Shown: positions 35,022-44,781, counted from the stretch's first letter. The stretch is 64,000 nt of DNA from Sideroxydans sp. (GCA_028710605.1 JAQTTU010000007.1:62001-126000), one strand, 5' to 3'. Numbers and translations are program-made. Notes: generated by a model not told the origin, from the sequence alone.

Positions 35022-36191
35022 ATGATCATCACGCCACTGCTGCAACTCTGCGCTGAGAAACAGGCTTCGGACTTGTTCTTCTCGGTCGGTGCTCCGATCA
35101 ACATCAAGATCGACGGCGTGGTGATGCCGGTGAACGCGCAGAAACTCGAAGCCGAAAACATTAAGCGCATCGCCTACGAGATGATGTCCGAGATGCAGAT
35201 CACCGACTTCGAGTTGCACATGGAAATGAACTTCTCTTTCCGCGTGCCCACCATCGGCAACTTCCGCGTCAACGTTTTCCGTCAGCGCAACGATGTCGCC
35301 ATGGTGATCCGCTACATTCGCGGCAAAATCGTGAATGTGGAAGAGCTGAATCTGCCACTGACGCTCAAAGACCTCATCATGGAAAAGCGCGGGCTGGTGC
35401 TGGTGGTCGGCGCAACCGGATCGGGCAAATCGTCCACCATGGCCGCCATGCTGGAACACCGCAATGCGACACAAACCGGGCACATCCTGACCATCGAAGA
35501 CCCGATCGAATACATCTTCAATCACAATAAATGCCTAGTGAACCAGCGCGAGATCGGCACCGACACGGCGGACTACGGCGCGGCGCTGGTGAGTGCCATG
35601 CGTGAAGCACCGGACGTGCTGATGATTGGCGAAATCCGCGACCGCGAAACGCTGAAACACGCGCTGATCTTCGCGCAGACCGGCCATTTGTGCCTCTCCA
35701 CGCTGCACGCCAACAACAGCTATCACGCGCTGAACCGCATCGTGAATTTCTTCCCTTACGACGCGCGCCAATCCATTTTGTCCGACTTGGCAATGTGCAT
35801 GCGCGCCGTCATTTCGCAGCGTCTGATTCGCAACGCGCAGGGCAAACTGGTACCGGCAGTTGAAGTTCTACTCAATTCCGCGCTGATCGCCGACTTGATC
35901 AAAAATGACCAGATCGACAAGATTCGCGATGCCATCGAACAGAGCGTTTCGCAAGGTTCGCAGACTTTCGAACAGGCGTTGTACAAGCTATTCAAAGCGG
36001 GACATATCTCCAAAGAAGAAGCGCTGCGCAACGCCGACTCCGCGAGCAACCTGTCATCGCTGATCGACTATTCGCAAACCAGCAAGGTCAAAGCGTTTGA
36101 CCCCAACGACAAAAAGCCCGTGGCTCCGGCTAATGCAGGTGCCAATTTCGACGGCATCAAACTCAACATCGAAACGCCGGATTCGCATTAA
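35022..36191 (+). CDS. pilU: Type IV pilus retraction-associated ATPase, PilU-type
   Basis: A 389-residue GspE/PilT-superfamily ATPase. Walker A is VVGATGSGKSSTM, the Asp box TIEDPIEYIF, Walker B DVLMIGEIRDRETL, and the His box HLCLSTLHANN. The ending NQREIG and the long C-terminal tail agree with PilU more than PilT. It acts with PilT at the pilus base. It lies alone between dapD and dapE, without pilT, which must be elsewhere. Confidence 0.85.
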   Translation: MIITPLLQLCAEKQASDLFFSVGAPINIKIDGVVMPVNAQKLEAENIKRIAYEMMSEMQITDFELHMEMNFSFRVPTIGNFRVNVFRQRNDVAMVIRYIRGKIVNVEELNLPLTLKDLIMEKRGLVLVVGATGSGKSSTMAAMLEHRNATQTGHILTIEDPIEYIFNHNKCLVNQREIGTDTADYGAALVSAMREAPDVLMIGEIRDRETLKHALIFAQTGHLCLSTLHANNSYHALNRIVNFFPYDARQSILSDLAMCMRAVISQRLIRNAQGKLVPAVEVLLNSALIADLIKNDQIDKIRDAIEQSVSQGSQTFEQALYKLFKAGHISKEEALRNADSASNLSSLIDYSQTSKVKAFDPNDKKPVAPANAGANFDGIKLNIETPDSH

Positions 36192-36200
36192 ACCTAAAAA

Positions 36201-37520
<1,320 letters not shown>

Positions 37521-37617
37521 TGCAATGATTTTTTGCCGCAGATAATGACTGTGGCGGCAGCACAAGCGCCCCGGAGTTCCGGGTGATGACGAAGAAAACA
37601 GCGGAGGCACAGCTCAA

Positions 37618-38523
37618 ATGAATATCAATTATTTTTCAGAAGCAAGCGCATCACTCAAAACACTGCGCGACTGTTTGCGCTTCGCGGTCAGCCGATTTTA
37701 CGAAGCCGAGTTATCTTTCGGTCACGGCAGCGAGAGCGCCTTCGACGAAGCGACCTATCTCATCCTGCACACGCTGCATCTGCCGCTGGATCAACTGGAA
37801 CCCTTCCTCGATGCCCGCCTGACGCAATCCGAAATCTACGACGTGCTGGACATCATCGAACGTCGCACCGAGCAGCGCATTCCCGCCGCCTACCTGACCA
37901 ATCAGGCATGGCTGGGCGACCTGTCGTTCTACGTGGACGAGCGCGTCATCGTGCCGCGTTCGTTCATCGCCGAACTGTTGCGCGAACAGCTTTTCCCGTG
38001 GATAGAACATCCTGAAAAAGTAGCTTCCGTGCTGGATTTATGTACCGGTAGCGGCTGCCTCGCCATTCTGGCCGCCCACGCGTTCCCCTTCGCGGCGATT
38101 GACGCAACCGACATCTCAGCCGATGCGTTGGATGTCGCGCAATACAACATCACCGATTACGGTCTGGATGATCGCATCGACCTGATCGAATCCGACTTGT
38201 TCGCCGGCATCAAAGGCAAGCGCTACGACCTCATCATCAGCAACCCGCCCTACGTCGATGCAGAAACGGTCGAAGCCTTTCCGCAAGAATACAAACACGA
38301 GCCCGAACTCGCTCTCGGCAGCGGCCAGGACGGACTGGATGCCACGCGCATCATCCTCGACAACGCCGCGCAACACCTCACCGAGACCGGCATCCTCATC
38401 GTCGAGATCGGCCACAACCGCGATGCCTTAGAAGCCGCCTACCCCACCCTGCCTTTCACCTGGCTGGATGTGAGCGCGGGGGATGAGTTCGTGTTTATGC
38501 TGCATCGGAATGATCTGGTTTAA
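37618..38523 (+). CDS. prmB: 50S ribosomal protein L3 N5-glutamine methyltransferase
   Basis: A 301-residue SAM-dependent methyltransferase. The SAM motif is VLDLCTGSGCLAIL and the catalytic NPPY is in IISNPPYVDAETVE. The N-terminal helical domain with RSFIAELL matches PrmB rather than PrmC. It methylates the glutamine of ribosomal protein L3. Its stop overlaps the hpnC start (TAATG), so it is co-translated with the hopanoid genes. Confidence 0.9.
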   Translation: MNINYFSEASASLKTLRDCLRFAVSRFYEAELSFGHGSESAFDEATYLILHTLHLPLDQLEPFLDARLTQSEIYDVLDIIERRTEQRIPAAYLTNQAWLGDLSFYVDERVIVPRSFIAELLREQLFPWIEHPEKVASVLDLCTGSGCLAILAAHAFPFAAIDATDISADALDVAQYNITDYGLDDRIDLIESDLFAGIKGKRYDLIISNPPYVDAETVEAFPQEYKHEPELALGSGQDGLDATRIILDNAAQHLTETGILIVEIGHNRDALEAAYPTLPFTWLDVSAGDEFVFMLHRNDLV

Positions 38524-39332
38524 TGCCCGTCGATCACTACGAAAATTTCCCCGTTGCTTCCATCCTCATGCCGCGCAGGCTGCGCAAGCCGGTGGCGGCG
38601 ATTTATCATTTTGCGCGGGCGGCGGATGATATTGCGGACGAGGGCGACTTGCCCGATGCCGAACGGCTGCGCCAGCTCGATATTTTTCGCGATGAATTAA
38701 AACGTATGGCGGCAGACGAAACGCCGCTGCCGCCGCTGTTCCGGCATCTCGCCGCCGAAGTCAAAGCGCACGCGTTGCCCATGCAGCCGCTGCACGATCT
38801 GCTCGATGCCTTTTCGCAGGACGTGGTGAAAAAGCGTTACACCAATTACGACGAGTTGCTCGACTACTGCCGCCGTTCTGCCAACCCGGTGGGCAATTTG
38901 TTGCTGCATCTGTACGAGGAAGCCACGCCGGTCAACCTCGCCTACTCGGATGCGATTTGCACCGCGTTGCAGCTCATCAACTTCTGGCAGGACGTGGCGA
39001 AAGACTGGCAAATCGGGCGCGTCTATTTGCCGCAGGACGACCTCGCCCGCTTCGGTGTGAGCGAAGCGCAGATCGCGGAAGGGCGTGCCGATGCGGCTTG
39101 GCGGGCATTGATGAAATTCGAGGTGGACAGAGCGCGCGCGCTGATGTTGTCCGGCAAATCGCTGGGCACGATTCTGCGCGGACGCATCGGTCTGGAGATG
39201 CGCATGATTATCGCGGGCGGCCTGCGCATCCTCGATAAACTGCAAGCCGCCGACTACGACATGTTCCGTCGCCGCCCGGTGTTGAAGCCGTTCGACTGGG
39301 TTATCATGCTGGCGAAAAGCGCACCGTTCTGA
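38523..39332 (+). CDS. hpnC: Presqualene diphosphate-related synthase HpnC (hydroxysqualene synthase)
   Basis: A 269-residue squalene/phytoene synthase family protein. Aspartate-rich motifs are FARAADDIADEGD near residue 35 and NFWQDVAKDW near 155. In the HpnCDE route HpnD makes presqualene diphosphate, HpnC converts it to hydroxysqualene and HpnE reduces that to squalene. Starts on the prmB stop codon (TAATG overlap); hpnD begins 2 bases after its end. Confidence 0.92.
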   Translation: MPVDHYENFPVASILMPRRLRKPVAAIYHFARAADDIADEGDLPDAERLRQLDIFRDELKRMAADETPLPPLFRHLAAEVKAHALPMQPLHDLLDAFSQDVVKKRYTNYDELLDYCRRSANPVGNLLLHLYEEATPVNLAYSDAICTALQLINFWQDVAKDWQIGRVYLPQDDLARFGVSEAQIAEGRADAAWRALMKFEVDRARALMLSGKSLGTILRGRIGLEMRMIIAGGLRILDKLQAADYDMFRRRPVLKPFDWVIMLAKSAPF

Positions 39333-39334
39333 AT

Positions 39335-40168
39335 ATGACACCCGACCAATACTGCGAAGACAAAGCCGCCGCCAGCGGCTCCAGTTTTTACTACAGCTTC
39401 CGCTTCCTATCCCGGGACAAGCGCCGCGCGATCACGGCGCTGTATGCCTTCTGCCGCGAGGTGGACGATGTGGTGGATGAAACCTCCGATGCTGCCATAG
39501 CGCGCACCACGCTCGCTTGGTGGCGCAACGAAGTGGCGGCCATCTACTCTGGCCGACCGCAACATCCGGTGGCGCAGGCATTAGTCCCCATCGTCAAGCA
39601 ATTCAACATGGCGCAGGAGCTGTTGCTGGAGATCATCGACGGCATGGAGATGGATCTCGACCAGCCGCGCTACGCCGATTTCAAATCGCTGCAACTGTAT
39701 TGCTACCGTGTGGCCTCGGTGGTCGGCCTGTTGTCGGCGGAAATTTTCGGCTACACCGACCGCGACACGCTGAAATACGCGCACGATCTGGGCATCGCCT
39801 TCCAGCTCACCAACATCATCCGAGACGTGGGCGAAGACGCGCGGCGCAACCGCATCTATTTGCCGCTGGATGAATTGCAGCAATTCGGCGTAACGGCGGA
39901 CGACATTTTCAATTCGCGCGAAACTGAAAATTTCCGCAAGTTGATGGCGTTCCAGATTGAGCGTGCGCAACGTTATTACCAGCAAGCCCTCGCCCACCTG
40001 CCTGCAGTTGACCGCAAGGCGCAAGTCACCGGACTCATCATGGCCGCGATTTATCGGGCGGTGCTGGATGAAATCATTGCCAGCGGTTGCCATGTGTTAA
40101 AGGAACACGTGTCGCTGACGACGCGGTACAAATTGTGGCTGGCGGTTAAAACTTGGTTCAAGAACTAA
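39335..40168 (+). CDS. hpnD: Presqualene diphosphate synthase HpnD
   Basis: A 277-residue squalene/phytoene synthase family protein with FCREVDDVVDETSD near residue 48 and TNIIRDVGEDARRNRIYLP near 155. It condenses two farnesyl diphosphates. A palindromic repeat (40170-40240) directly follows its stop and separates it from hpnE. No squalene-hopene cyclase gene is in the window. Confidence 0.92.
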   Translation: MTPDQYCEDKAAASGSSFYYSFRFLSRDKRRAITALYAFCREVDDVVDETSDAAIARTTLAWWRNEVAAIYSGRPQHPVAQALVPIVKQFNMAQELLLEIIDGMEMDLDQPRYADFKSLQLYCYRVASVVGLLSAEIFGYTDRDTLKYAHDLGIAFQLTNIIRDVGEDARRNRIYLPLDELQQFGVTADDIFNSRETENFRKLMAFQIERAQRYYQQALAHLPAVDRKAQVTGLIMAAIYRAVLDEIIASGCHVLKEHVSLTTRYKLWLAVKTWFKN

Positions 40169-40169
40169 A

Positions 40170-40240
40170 CCCCTCCCGGCCTCCCCTTATCAGGGGAGGT
40201 GACGCGACTCCTCCCCTGACAAGGGGAGGCCGAGAGGGGT
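40170..40240. repeat. CCTCCCCTTATCAGGGGAGG repeat between hpnD and hpnE
   Basis: Two palindromes (CCTCCCCTTATCAGGGGAGG and its CTCCCCTGACAAGGGGAG partner) in inverted arrangement. The element covers the likely ancestral start of hpnE. Confidence 0.8.
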
Positions 40241-41580
40241 TGGTTGTGGGTGTAATCGGCGGCGGCTATGCCGGTATGTCCGCTGCCGCCGAACTCGCCT
40301 CGCGCGGCATCTCCATCACCGTGTTTGAAAGCGCCAAACAACTGGGCGGACGCGCGCGCGGTGTGATGTTCAACGACACGCAACTGGACAACGGCCAGCA
40401 CCTGCTGCTCGGCTGCTACCGCGAAACCTTGCGCCTGATCGAACTGGTCGGCGGCGACATCGAACAGGATTTTCTGCGACTGCCTTTGCAGCTCGATCTG
40501 CACGGACAATTCTCGCTCAAAGCGCCACGCCTGCCCGCCCCGCTGCATTTGCTGGTCGCGCTGCTCACCGCACAAGGACTGACCTGGAGCGAACGTATGA
40601 AAGCCGCGCGCTTCATGCTCACCCTGCAACGCCTCAACTTCACACTCCCTCGCCCGCTGGCGGGAGAGGCTTGGCCTGTCCTGAGCTTGTCGAAGGGGGG
40701 TGAGGGTTCATCCGACATCACCGTCTCTTCGTTACTCGCCCGATACGGACAAGATGCCACCCTGACTTCAAAACTCTGGGAACCGCTGTGCATCGCCGCG
40801 CTGAACACCCCCATCCACAAAGCTTCCGCCCAAGTGCTGCTCAACGTTCTGCGCGACGCGCTCAACCGCACCCGCGCCGATAGCGACATGCTGCTGCCGC
40901 ACATCGACTTCACAGCGCTGTTCCCGCAACGCGCGGCGGCGTACATCGAACGAAACGGCGGCAAAGTGTTCACCTCCTGCGGCGTGGAAGCTATCGTCCC
41001 CAACGACAACGACATAACACTCGCCGCCGCCGACGGCACGCACACCTTCAGCCACATCATCTGCGCCACCTCGCCCAGCGTTGCCGCCAAATTGCTGCGC
41101 CCCATCGCCGCGCTTGCCCACAGCGTCGCCCAGATCGACGGCCTGCAACACCAACCGATCTACACCGTGTATCTGCAATACCCGCCGCAAGTGCGCTTGC
41201 CGCACCCCATGCTCGGCTTGCATCAACGCTTCAGCCAATGGTTGTTCGACAAAGGGCAGATCGCCGGGCAACTGGGCCTGCTCGCCGCCGTCATCAGCGC
41301 GGAAGGCATCCATCAGGAATTGAGTCAGGACGAGTTGGCGCAAAAAGTCATAGACGAATTGCGCGAAGAATTCGGCATCACCGCCACGCCGCACTGGTTC
41401 AAAGTCATCGCCGAAAAACGCGCCACCTTCTGCTGCGCGCCCAACCTGCAACGCCCCTCGCAACACACCGCGCTTTCCAATTTGCTGCTAGCTGGCGACT
41501 ACACGGCTGGCGACTATCCGGCGACGCTGGAGGGAGCGGTGATGAGCGGAGTGAAATGCGCCCGAAGCATTTCCGCTTAG
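40240..41580 (+). CDS. hpnE: Hydroxysqualene dehydroxylase HpnE
   Basis: About 446 residues of a flavin amine-oxidase-like protein, with the FAD motif VVGVIGGGYAGMSAAAEL at the start, KQLGGRARGVMF, and a C-terminal LLAGDYTAGDYPATLEGAVMSG. The start is uncertain: I prefer TTG at 40240 or GTG at 40246, because an ATG at 40153 would only add translated repeat. At about residues 135-156 a dispersed repeat (40642-40707) is read in frame as PRPLAGEAWPVLSLSKGGEG, an insertion in the protein. It reduces hydroxysqualene to squalene with FADH2. Confidence 0.88.
   Translation: MVVGVIGGGYAGMSAAAELASRGISITVFESAKQLGGRARGVMFNDTQLDNGQHLLLGCYRETLRLIELVGGDIEQDFLRLPLQLDLHGQFSLKAPRLPAPLHLLVALLTAQGLTWSERMKAARFMLTLQRLNFTLPRPLAGEAWPVLSLSKGGEGSSDITVSSLLARYGQDATLTSKLWEPLCIAALNTPIHKASAQVLLNVLRDALNRTRADSDMLLPHIDFTALFPQRAAAYIERNGGKVFTSCGVEAIVPNDNDITLAAADGTHTFSHIICATSPSVAAKLLRPIAALAHSVAQIDGLQHQPIYTVYLQYPPQVRLPHPMLGLHQRFSQWLFDKGQIAGQLGLLAAVISAEGIHQELSQDELAQKVIDELREEFGITATPHWFKVIAEKRATFCCAPNLQRPSQHTALSNLLLAGDYTAGDYPATLEGAVMSGVKCARSISA
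40642..40707. repeat. Dispersed repeat inserted in frame within hpnE
   Basis: CGCCCGCTGGCGGGAGAGG palindrome plus CCTGAGCTTGTCGAAGG, both known elsewhere in this window only between genes (for example 6441-6478, 46594-46654). Confidence 0.75.
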
Positions 41581-41619
41581 GGAAAATTTAATGTTTTTGA
41601 AAACACACCCTCTCGGGAA

Positions 41620-41680
41620 CGCCCGTCAATAGGCGATCTACACCATGCGCTCGATGCAGATCGCCTATTGGCGCGGCTTG
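41620..41680. repeat. REP-like palindrome at the left edge of the accessory island
   Basis: CGCCCGTCAATAGGCGATCTAC and GCAGATCGCCTATTGGCGCG arms. The matching copy at the right edge is 46692-46757. Confidence 0.8.
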
Positions 41681-41725
41681 GCAGGCAGGTATGCTTTCAA
41701 ATTCATATTGTGCCTATAGAGCGCA

Positions 41726-41805
41726 ACCCCTCATCCCCAGCCCTTCTCCCGGCGGGAGAAGGGGGCAAAGTCCCTCTCCCACTGGGAGAGGGGTTGGGGT
41801 GAGGG
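41726..41805. repeat. Paired CTCCCGGCGGGAGAAGGG / CTCCCACTGGGAGAGGGG repeats
   Basis: Two oppositely oriented members of the GGGAGAGG family, forming an inverted repeat at the end of the HhH gene's transcript. Confidence 0.75.
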
Positions 41806-41856
41806 AACTCCGCATCCTGCTTGCCTCGACATGAAATTATCAGAGCGCAAAGTCTG

Positions 41857-42156
41857 TCATGTGCCGCCCAGCTGCACCAGATGCCGCTTGCGCTGCTGCG
41901 TGAACGCCCACCACGGCAACGCCTCGCCACCATCCATGAAAAACACGATGGACAAAAACGTGTCGATCACGCACGGATCCTGGCGCACGCCCGTCTTGCG
42001 GCACAGCGCTTCGTATAATTGATAGGCATCCCGTCCGGCAAGCTGCGCGGGCGCGACTATGCCGATACCGCGCAAATCCGCCGCCATCGCCTTGCCGATG
42101 TTGGGCAAATCTTCCAGCTTGGCGACGTGTTCGCGGTGGACTTTTTGCGGGTTCAT
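41857..42156 (-). CDS. Helix-hairpin-helix protein (Cdd1/pathogenicity-locus-like)
   Basis: A 99-residue protein with an HhH DNA-binding motif (LEDLPNIGKAMAADLRGIGI, then DAYQLYEALCRKTG). It matches the small Cdd1/TfoX-C-like family found as a stand-alone protein. No catalytic residues. It lies downstream of the toxin-antitoxin pair in the same direction, 45 bases after it. Confidence 0.78.
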   Translation of the reverse strand: MNPQKVHREHVAKLEDLPNIGKAMAADLRGIGIVAPAQLAGRDAYQLYEALCRKTGVRQDPCVIDTFLSIVFFMDGGEALPWWAFTQQRKRHLVQLGGT

Positions 42157-42201
42157 AAGATGACTTGCAACCCCGCGAGTGGATTGCGTGATTGCGCGGG
42201 T

Positions 42202-42489
42202 TCAAACATGCGCAACTTTGGCTTGCAGCGAAATGCCCAATGCACGCATCACTTTTAACAGCGTGTCGTATCGGGGCTTTGCGCCGGGGGCAAGGGCTTT
42301 GTACAGGCTCTCGCGCCCCAACCCGGTATCCTTGGCAAGCTGTGTCATGCCACGCGCGCGCGCCACTGTTTTCAGCGCGGCAAGAAATGCGTCGGGATCA
42401 TCTTCTTCCAACGCGGCAGAAATATAAGCGGCTACTGTCTCGTCGTCATCCAGATAGTCGGCAGCATCAAAGGGGGTAAATTTAGTCAT
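42202..42489 (-). CDS. HigA-like addiction-module antitoxin
   Basis: About 95 residues. The N-terminal part (FDAADYLDDDETVAAYISAAL) and the C-terminal helix-turn-helix (GMTQLAKDTGLGRESLYKAL) are typical of the COG3636 antidote family. The ATG at 42489 has AAGGAG six bases upstream; a GTG at 42495 overlapping the toxin stop is also possible. It follows the toxin gene, the usual order for this family. Confidence 0.88.
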   Translation of the reverse strand: MTKFTPFDAADYLDDDETVAAYISAALEEDDPDAFLAALKTVARARGMTQLAKDTGLGRESLYKALAPGAKPRYDTLLKVMRALGISLQAKVAHV

Positions 42490-42491
42490 GG

Positions 42492-42791
42492 TCACTCCTT
42501 GGGCAAAGCGCGCGCCATTTCGATAGCGCGCTTGATGTCACGTTTCTGGGTAGATTTATCACCGCCCAGCAACAGAAAATAGATCACCTCACCACGGCGA
42601 ATGAAATATGCGCGATAGCCGGGGCCGACATGAATCCGCATTTCAGAAACACCCTCACCCACGGGTTCGCAGTCCCCAAAATGCCCGGCTTCGGCACGCT
42701 CAATGCGCCGCGCAATTACGGCCTTGCCGATTTTGTCTTTAAGACCGGCCAGCCAATCATCAAACTCTTCCGATTTAAGAAAAGTGTTCAT
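42492..42791 (-). CDS. RelE/ParE-superfamily toxin
   Basis: A 99-residue toxin (MNTFLKSEEFDDWLAGLKDK, GVSEMRIHVGPGYRAYFIRRG, LLGGDKSTQKRDIKRAIEMA) of the COG3657 group paired with COG3636 antitoxins. The Arg and Lys residues of the central strands are the likely mRNA-cleavage surface. The start could be 42791 or an ATG three codons earlier at 42800; the predicted -10 element overlaps the earlier one, so I prefer 42791. Confidence 0.87.
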   Translation of the reverse strand: MNTFLKSEEFDDWLAGLKDKIGKAVIARRIERAEAGHFGDCEPVGEGVSEMRIHVGPGYRAYFIRRGEVIYFLLLGGDKSTQKRDIKRAIEMARALPKE

Positions 42792-42801
42792 GTACAGCAT
42801 G

Positions 42802-42826
42802 GTATCCGAATGGATACGATTGTCAA
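42802..42826 (-). promoter_or_regulatory. Toxin-antitoxin promoter with palindromic operator
   Basis: TTGACA (42821-42826) is a consensus -35. The palindrome GTATCC-ATTC-GGATAC (42802-42817) lies between it and a TACCAT -10 ending at the toxin start. An operator in this place fits autorepression by the antitoxin complex. Confidence 0.6.
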
Positions 42827-42864
42827 GACAATCATCACGGGGTTGCGTAGTGAAACAGCAATGC

Positions 42865-42890
42865 AAAACGCCCCGTGTAAGGGGCGTTTT
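42865..42890. terminator. Bidirectional terminator between the TIR operon and the toxin gene
   Basis: AAAACGCCCC, six-base loop, GGGGCGTTTT. It lies 77 bases after the TIR stop and isolates the defence-like operon from the toxin-antitoxin pair. Confidence 0.88.
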
Positions 42891-42966
42891 GATGGGTGGT
42901 GGGTGGATCAATCAAGTATGACACTATCGATTTGTACGACCCTATTAATCTCAATTAGTCAAACAA

Positions 42967-43467
42967 TCAGCGCTTGGCATTCGCTTCTTCAATTGCCTTC
43001 ATAATCGCAGTATGTTCCCATTTCACGGACTTGCATCCGTTCTGCTGGAATGCAGGGGGAATCTTTGCAGGTTGTGTGTCGCCTTTATAGACACCAATCA
43101 CTCCTTTGCCGCGCTTGAAGCTTTCCTCAATTTCCCAATTAACCCATTTGCTCGTTGCCGATTTTTCAGATAGGTACACCAGAGTTACGGAGCAGCGATC
43201 AATTTTTTCACGGATGTTTCGTTTGATGTAGTCCGCGTTATTGCTGTCATAAGGCTCCTTGACTGAATGGTCATCGAACTGGAGGTCAACTTTGTCGTTC
43301 TTCGCCTGGCCTCTAAGCAGGTTTACTTCATTCATATCTTCGTGATCAAAACTGATGAAAACGTGCCGACTCACATCTACCTTGGCTTCATCGAGACGCT
43401 GCCGCACCTTTTCCTCAAGGCTCTTGATGTCTGAACCGTACAAACCGCCGCCGGAGCCACCGCCCAT
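42967..43467 (-). CDS. TIR-like (DUF1863/MTH538-type) protein with glycine-rich N-terminus
   Basis: A 166-residue protein. I chose the ATG at 43467, one base after the QueC-like stop and preceded by AAAGGGGA; an earlier in-frame ATG would overlap the QueC gene by 135 bases. The N-terminus is MGGGSGGGLYGSD. The TIR-like fold begins at about residue 35 (HVFISFDHEDMNEVNLLRGQ) and contains SKWVNWEIEESFKRGKGVI, where Glu112 would be the NAD-cleaving glutamate of TIR enzymes. Such proteins are effectors in several anti-phage systems. It is the last gene of the five-gene operon 46240-42967. Predicted role: NAD-depleting or signalling effector, possibly the substrate of the neighbouring QueC-like enzyme. 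Confidence 0.85.
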   Translation of the reverse strand: MGGGSGGGLYGSDIKSLEEKVRQRLDEAKVDVSRHVFISFDHEDMNEVNLLRGQAKNDKVDLQFDDHSVKEPYDSNNADYIKRNIREKIDRCSVTLVYLSEKSATSKWVNWEIEESFKRGKGVIGVYKGDTQPAKIPPAFQQNGCKSVKWEHTAIMKAIEEANAKR

Positions 43468-43468
43468 G

Positions 43469-44062
43469 TCATTCCCCTTTGTTGAATTGAAATTCCATAC
43501 ACGAGATGCATTGCCCACAAGGTTGAGCCTCGCCAGTGTGGCACGAGTACGTTCCGCCCACTCCTTTTTCCTGCGCGAGACTGACAACATCTGCTTTGCC
43601 AAAATCGAAAAGTGGAGTCAGTATTTTTATCCTTCGCCCCATTGCAGTCTCAATAGTAGATTCGGCCTGGGCGATAAAATGAGAGCATTGATCCGGGAAC
43701 AAGCTGAACTGCTCGGACAAAAGGCCAATTGCGACAGAAGAAGCGCCAAGCTGGTAAGCGTAGGCGCTGCCCATCAACAGAAACATCAGATTGCGCCCTG
43801 GAGTAAATGCATCGTTCTTCACGTCGAGATCAGAATTCGTCAGGCCGGAAATAATCACACGTCCGAAGCCGGACAAATCCATTCTCGTCGGCTCGGGAAG
43901 ATCAAGCTGCTTATGGACGGCCACGCAGGTTTCCCACTCCTTGCTGGCAGCCCGTTGTCCATAGTCAATAAAAAGTGGGAAGTGCTCGATGGTGTCATTT
44001 TTCGCCATCACGCCAATCAGGGTTGAGTCGAGTCCGCCGGAAACAAGGTTGACGAAACTCAC
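43469..44062 (-). CDS. QueC-like (7-cyano-7-deazaguanine synthase family) ATPase, CBASS Cap9/QatC-like
   Basis: About 197 residues. The PP-loop SGGLDST lies at residues 8-14 if the GTG at 44062 is the start; this GTG overlaps the TGA of the glycosylase gene (GTGA) and gives the usual short QueC N-terminus. An ATG 13 codons earlier is possible. FPLFIDYGQRAASKE and TPGRNLMFLLMGSAYAYQLG match QueC, and the zinc site is complete (YSCHTGEAQPCGQCISC). QueC converts carboxy-deazaguanine to preQ0 via an amide. Homologues in type IV CBASS and Qat systems are ancillary defence proteins. No queD, queE or folE is nearby, so the substrate must come from the host pathway. Confidence 0.88.
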   Translation of the reverse strand: MSFVNLVSGGLDSTLIGVMAKNDTIEHFPLFIDYGQRAASKEWETCVAVHKQLDLPEPTRMDLSGFGRVIISGLTNSDLDVKNDAFTPGRNLMFLLMGSAYAYQLGASSVAIGLLSEQFSLFPDQCSHFIAQAESTIETAMGRRIKILTPLFDFGKADVVSLAQEKGVGGTYSCHTGEAQPCGQCISCMEFQFNKGE

Positions 44063-44781
44063 AAGTAAGCCTCCCGTTTTGCCACTCGCATCGTCAACCA
44101 AGTGGCCAGATCAACACAGCCGAGGGAGTGACCAAATTCGGCTGCAACCTCACGAAACGTATCTTCAATTTTTTCGTAGAACGACAGGCATCCAAGCCTG
44201 CTTGGCGCGAGCGTAACCCCGCGAGTCAGGCGGAGGTAATCCAATACGTGAACGTCCAGAACAGCGAGGTCTGAGCAGTAGCCAACACGGCGCAAAAAAA
44301 GGCTGGCCTGTTTGGGGCCAAATCCCCATACATTCTGAATTAGAGCTTCGCGCGCCTCCTTGGCCGTTTTCGCAGAGCACAGTAACTCACGAATGGATCG
44401 TGCATTCCCATACACCTCTGCGACTGTTGTCGTCAGTAACGAGGCCAATCGATTCTTGAATCGCGGACGCACCCAGCGGGTAGTGTCATCTTTGTTGCTG
44501 ATAGGTAAGGGTTCGGAAAGCACGGCGACAATGTTGGATTCATAGGCAGCTCGGTTGAACCCATGCTTCTGCGGTCGCAAAAAACCCTCGACACGCAATC
44601 GGTCGGCGATTGCCACAGCCAGCTCAAACACCATCTGGCTGCCAAACATGCACACTGACGCTTCATAGAGCAATTCTTCTTCTGTGAGCTGTTGCCAATC
44701 CTGCACTGTGCCACTTTGTGAATTCACCTCGATGCACATGGCGCGAATTGTCCGGTTGATGATGTATACGTTCATGGTCAT
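44059..44781 (-). CDS. HhH-GPD DNA glycosylase-like protein (OGG-like, type IV CBASS ancillary)
   Basis: About 240 residues from the ATG at 44781, which overlaps the upstream TAA (TAATG). The helix-hairpin-helix and following loop, NVWGFGPKQASLFLRRVGYCSDLAVLDVHVLDYL, carry both catalytic residues of the Ogg2/AGOG type: Lys in GPKQAS and Asp in VLDVHV. 8-oxoguanine glycosylases remove damaged guanine. In type IV CBASS an OGG-like gene accompanies QueC and TGT, and its target is not settled; release of a deazaguanine-type base is conceivable. The catalytic pair is intact, which argues for enzymatic activity. Confidence 0.85.
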   Translation of the reverse strand: MTMNVYIINRTIRAMCIEVNSQSGTVQDWQQLTEEELLYEASVCMFGSQMVFELAVAIADRLRVEGFLRPQKHGFNRAAYESNIVAVLSEPLPISNKDDTTRWVRPRFKNRLASLLTTTVAEVYGNARSIRELLCSAKTAKEAREALIQNVWGFGPKQASLFLRRVGYCSDLAVLDVHVLDYLRLTRGVTLAPSRLGCLSFYEKIEDTFREVAAEFGHSLGCVDLATWLTMRVAKREAYL

